7,802 nt of DNA, taken from the NCBI GenBank assembly GCA_903921665.1, contig CAIXQT010000383.1, forward strand, positions 1-7,802, read 5' to 3'. This document shows, piece by piece, positions 5,852 through 7,802 of the stretch (the stretch's first letter is position 1; the number at the start of each line of letters is the position of its first letter). Below the pieces are notes generated by a model, which saw only the letters and a program-made list of their open reading frames with translations, had not been told where the DNA came from and ran no database searches. The stretch is from an uncultured Opitutia bacterium. GTDB taxonomy: Bacteria > Verrucomicrobiota > Verrucomicrobiia > Opitutales > UBA953. The translations under genes were made by a program, and so were the position numbers.

Positions 5852-6847
5852 TCAGCCTAATCCAGCAAGGATCGATGCCAACACCTTGGCGCTGGTCTGC
5901 CCGGCGGCCGCGGCTTCGTAGCTCACGCGGACACGGTGCAGCACGACGTCCTCGGCGAGTTCGAAGAGATCCTCCGGCGTGACGTAATCGCGGCCGCGGA
6001 TGACCGCGCGGGCGCGGGCGGCGTTGACGAGGGCCAGGCCGGCGCGCGGACTGCAACCGAAATCAAGGTCCTTGGATTCGCGGGTACGGCGGACGAGTTC
6101 GACGGAATGACGGAGGAAGACCTCGCTCACATGGACGCCTTGGACGGCTTCCATCGCGGCGACGAGGTCGCCCTTGGTGCCGACCGGAGAATCGTCGATC
6201 ATGTCGAAGGCCGTCTTCGGGACCGCCCCGCCCTCTTCCTTGCGCAGGCCCATGCCGAGCTGGCGCTGGAGGATGTCCTGCTCTTCGTCGCGGCCAGGGT
6301 AGCCGAGGCGATGCAGGAGCATGAAACGGTCAAGCTGCGCTTCGGGCAGCTCGAAAGTGCCGGACTGCTCGACCGGATTCTGCGTCGCGATGACGAGGAA
6401 CGGGGTCGGCAGACGCATGGTCTGGCCGCCGAGGGTGACCTTGCGCTCCTGCATCGCTTCGAGCATCGCGCCCTGCACCTTCGGCGCGGCGCGGTTGATC
6501 TCGTCGGCGAGGAGCAGGTTCGTGAAGACCGGGCCGCGGTGGATGCGGAAGTCGCCCGTCTTCTGGTCGACGACCTCGGAGCCGACGATGTCGGACGGCA
6601 GCATGTCGACCGTGAACTGGATGCGCCGGAAGTCCAAGGCGATGGCCTTGGCGACGGTGTTCACGAGGAGCGTCTTCGCCAGGCCAGGCATGCCCTGCAG
6701 GAGCAGGTGGCCGCCGGTGAGGAGCGCGATCATGACGCGCTCGACGACGACGTCCTGGCCGACGACGACCTGGCCGACGCGCGTACGGACGTCGGCGACG
6801 AACTGATGGGCGGCCTGCACGGCCGCGGGATTGGGGTGGTTGCTCAT
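5852..6847 (-). CDS. MoxR-family AAA+ ATPase
   Basis: The 331-residue protein is a cytoplasmic AAA+ ATPase of the MoxR branch, which acts as a chaperone-like motor helping assemble or activate partner complexes, commonly through VWA proteins. Walker A is GMPGLAKT at 52-59, and Walker B is LLLADEIN at 111-118 with Asp115/Glu116. The MoxR-typical FTVDMLPSDIVG segment lies at 78-89, sensor 1 is in ATQNPVEQSGTFELPEAQLDRF (Asn157, with Arg174 as likely arginine finger), and sensor 2 is in GCSPRAGLAL near 262-271. All catalytic residues are present and length is typical. The visible order moxR, DUF58, TM protein, VWA is characteristic. The gene follows the previous one after 43 bp, the loosest junction in the operon. 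Its leader is pyrimidine-rich with no Shine-Dalgarno match, so initiation may rely on other signals. The symbol moxR is a family label, so none is assigned. Confidence 0.95.
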   Translation of the reverse strand: MSNHPNPAAVQAAHQFVADVRTRVGQVVVGQDVVVERVMIALLTGGHLLLQGMPGLAKTLLVNTVAKAIALDFRRIQFTVDMLPSDIVGSEVVDQKTGDFRIHRGPVFTNLLLADEINRAAPKVQGAMLEAMQERKVTLGGQTMRLPTPFLVIATQNPVEQSGTFELPEAQLDRFMLLHRLGYPGRDEEQDILQRQLGMGLRKEEGGAVPKTAFDMIDDSPVGTKGDLVAAMEAVQGVHVSEVFLRHSVELVRRTRESKDLDFGCSPRAGLALVNAARARAVIRGRDYVTPEDLFELAEDVVLHRVRVSYEAAAAGQTSAKVLASILAGLG

Positions 6848-6854
6848 GTCTTAA

Positions 6855-6876
6855 GGGGTTGGGATAGGGATAGGGG
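6855..6876 (+). other. Canonical G-quadruplex motif in the moxR leader (template strand)
   Basis: Four G-runs occur at 6855-6858, 6861-6863, 6867-6869 and 6873-6876, with loops of 2, 3 and 3 bases (TT, ATA, ATA). This satisfies the standard G3+N1-7 pattern with short loops, predicting a stable DNA quadruplex. The G-rich strand is the template for the minus-strand operon; the mRNA carries the C-rich complement just before the moxR start. The stretch can also be read as a short GGGATA repeat. Effect on transcription is inferred, not shown. Confidence 0.6.
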
Positions 6877-6883
6877 TAGGCGT

Positions 6884-6903
6884 AAAAACCTCAGCGGAGC
6901 TGG
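6884..6903 (-). terminator. Weak terminator-like hairpin plus T5 before moxR
   Basis: Read on the minus strand, CCAGC, loop TCC, GCTG(A)G forms a 5-bp stem with one bulged A around 6903-6890, shortly followed by five T at 6888-6884. It includes the stop codon of the edge-cut gene. The stem is too short for an efficient terminator, but it could give partial attenuation between this gene and moxR. Confidence 0.25.
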
Positions 6904-7802
6904 CGGAGCCATTTTTCGGCGAGGGATTTCAGGTCGGCGGGCGAAAGCGTGGCCGTGCCGCCGAAGCAGCCCGACTGCACGCGCTCGATGTCCTGCTGCA
7001 GTTCAGCCTGCTGGGCGGCGGTGAACTTCACCAGCGGACTGGCGCCGAGCTTACGGAGCAAGGCCACCACGGAGAAGCCGTCGATCGCGGCGGGCAGCTT
7101 GAAGACGTCGCGGGCGCGCGGCGGGCGCGGACCGGTGTCACGCTGGCGGAAGATCAGCCAAGCGACGAACGCCACCATGGCGGCGCTCCCGGCGTAGAGG
7201 TAAGCCGAATAATCTTCGACGGCCGGCGGGACGTAGCCCGCACCTTGGGCGACCTTGACGCGATCCAGCAGGACCGACGCCTTGGAGAGCACGATCGGGT
7301 CGATGTCCTGGTAGGTGCGCCAGACGGTGGTCGTATTCGCGGCCTTGACCGTCGGGAACGGCACGTCGCTCGCCTTATCGGCCGCCCGGATGGCGTCGCC
7401 GTCGAGGGTGATCGACCAGCGGCGCTCGGTGCGCGGGGCCACCTTCTCGCCCCAGGTATTGAGCTCCTTCACCATCAGAGGATCGATCACCGTCACCTGA
7501 CGGACCTTCGCCAGGGCGGACAGCGGCGCGAGGTCGAGTAGGTCATCGAGCTCAGGGACGAGGCCCGAGGCGGTCGCGGAGACTTCAAGGCTCAACGAGC
7601 CGTTGATCGCGAACTGGCGCGTGTCGAGGGTCTGCGTGACCTCGACCTTGTCCGCCGGACGCGGCGCGGCCTTGCCGCCGGCGACCTTGAGCAACGTCTC
7701 GGCGGAAGTGGCCGGAATCGTCACCGGACCGCTGAGGTCGATGAAGCGGAGTTCCATCTGTACCGGCGGGATCTTGTCGACGCTGGCGTCCTTGGCGCGG
7801 AC
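6891..7802 (-). CDS. Membrane-anchored protein upstream of moxR, 5' end missing (BatD-like by context)
   Basis: The reading frame runs open through the window edge: 15 codons before the internal ATG at 7757 are in frame without a stop and read naturally into it. The gene is therefore partial, with 303 residues visible. I do not recognise a specific family. The visible part is a beta-strand-rich extracytoplasmic region (to about 195) with alternating hydrophobic residues and no cysteines, then one TM (visible residues about 201-218, LYAGSAAMVAFVAWLIF), a basic stop-transfer stretch (RQRDTGPRPPRAR), and a helical cytoplasmic tail of about 85 residues ending EKWLRQLR. Outer beta domains plus a single C-terminal TM and cytoplasmic tail are seen in BatD-type proteins of MoxR/VWA operons, so a role in the same envelope complex is likely but unproven. 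It is the first visible gene of the operon, 43 bp upstream of moxR. Confidence 0.82.
   Translation of the reverse strand, partial: VRAKDASVDKIPPVQMELRFIDLSGPVTIPATSAETLLKVAGGKAAPRPADKVEVTQTLDTRQFAINGSLSLEVSATASGLVPELDDLLDLAPLSALAKVRQVTVIDPLMVKELNTWGEKVAPRTERRWSITLDGDAIRAADKASDVPFPTVKAANTTTVWRTYQDIDPIVLSKASVLLDRVKVAQGAGYVPPAVEDYSAYLYAGSAAMVAFVAWLIFRQRDTGPRPPRARDVFKLPAAIDGFSVVALLRKLGASPLVKFTAAQQAELQQDIERVQSGCFGGTATLSPADLKSLAEKWLRQLR

Noticed and set aside
4963..5982. Plus-strand open frame (339 codons) opposite the DUF58 gene
   Set aside because: Composition is typical of an antisense shadow and no motif is present. The minus strand encodes an intact DUF58 protein over the same bases.
6901..6916. 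Plus-strand hairpin TGGC-GGA-GCCA followed by five T
   Set aside because: The stem is only 4 bp, lies inside a minus-strand coding sequence, and no plus-strand gene ends nearby.
5936..7024. Long plus-strand open frame (362 codons) opposite moxR
   Set aside because: It spans moxR, the intergenic gap and part of the next gene on the other strand, has an Asp/Arg/Ala-biased composition and no domain. It is a shadow of the minus-strand genes.

Overview
This is a GC-rich bacterial window with six complete protein genes, one gene cut by the right edge, and very short intergenic gaps. The gene content suggests a member of the Planctomycetota/Verrucomicrobiota group, more likely Verrucomicrobiota of the Opitutae type. 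The main reasons are a Tat-exported Gfo/Idh/MocA oxidoreductase of a kind abundant in that group, a compact MoxR/DUF58/VWA cluster, and weak or absent Shine-Dalgarno sequences at most starts. This assignment is inferred from gene content and was not tested by a search.

Layout from left to right. Positions 1-157 hold no recognisable gene, but two small inverted repeats lie just before the first start codon. A secreted Gfo/Idh/MocA-family protein (158-1366, +) is followed by a YdhF-like aldo/keto reductase (1422-2351, -) pointing towards it across a 55-bp gap. The reductase is divergent from an RcnA-type nickel/cobalt efflux protein (2436-3218, +). The 84-bp gap between those two starts contains a clean 9-bp inverted repeat with C4/G4 half-sites. 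rcnA then converges on the last gene of a minus-strand operon, with only 3 bp between the two stop codons.

The minus-strand operon fills 3222-7802 and continues beyond the right edge. In transcription order it encodes a membrane-anchored protein with a beta-rich outer part (5' end missing), a MoxR AAA+ ATPase, a DUF58 protein with a VWA-type metal site, a two-TM protein with a helical cytoplasmic tail, and a BatA-like membrane VWA protein. The last four genes are tightly coupled, with gaps of 4 and 2 bp and a final ATGA overlap. Such clusters are generally thought to form a MoxR chaperone/VWA adaptor system acting at the cell envelope. BatB and the TPR partners of classical Bat (aerotolerance) operons are not present in the visible part.

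The one looser junction in the operon, 43 bp between the edge-cut gene and moxR, carries a canonical four-run G-quadruplex motif on the template strand and a weak terminator-like hairpin. I did not find a clearly undescribed system. The best leads are the palindrome upstream of rcnA, the G-rich moxR junction, the degenerate EKP motif in the oxidoreductase, and the reduced Bat-like operon with its two unnamed membrane proteins.
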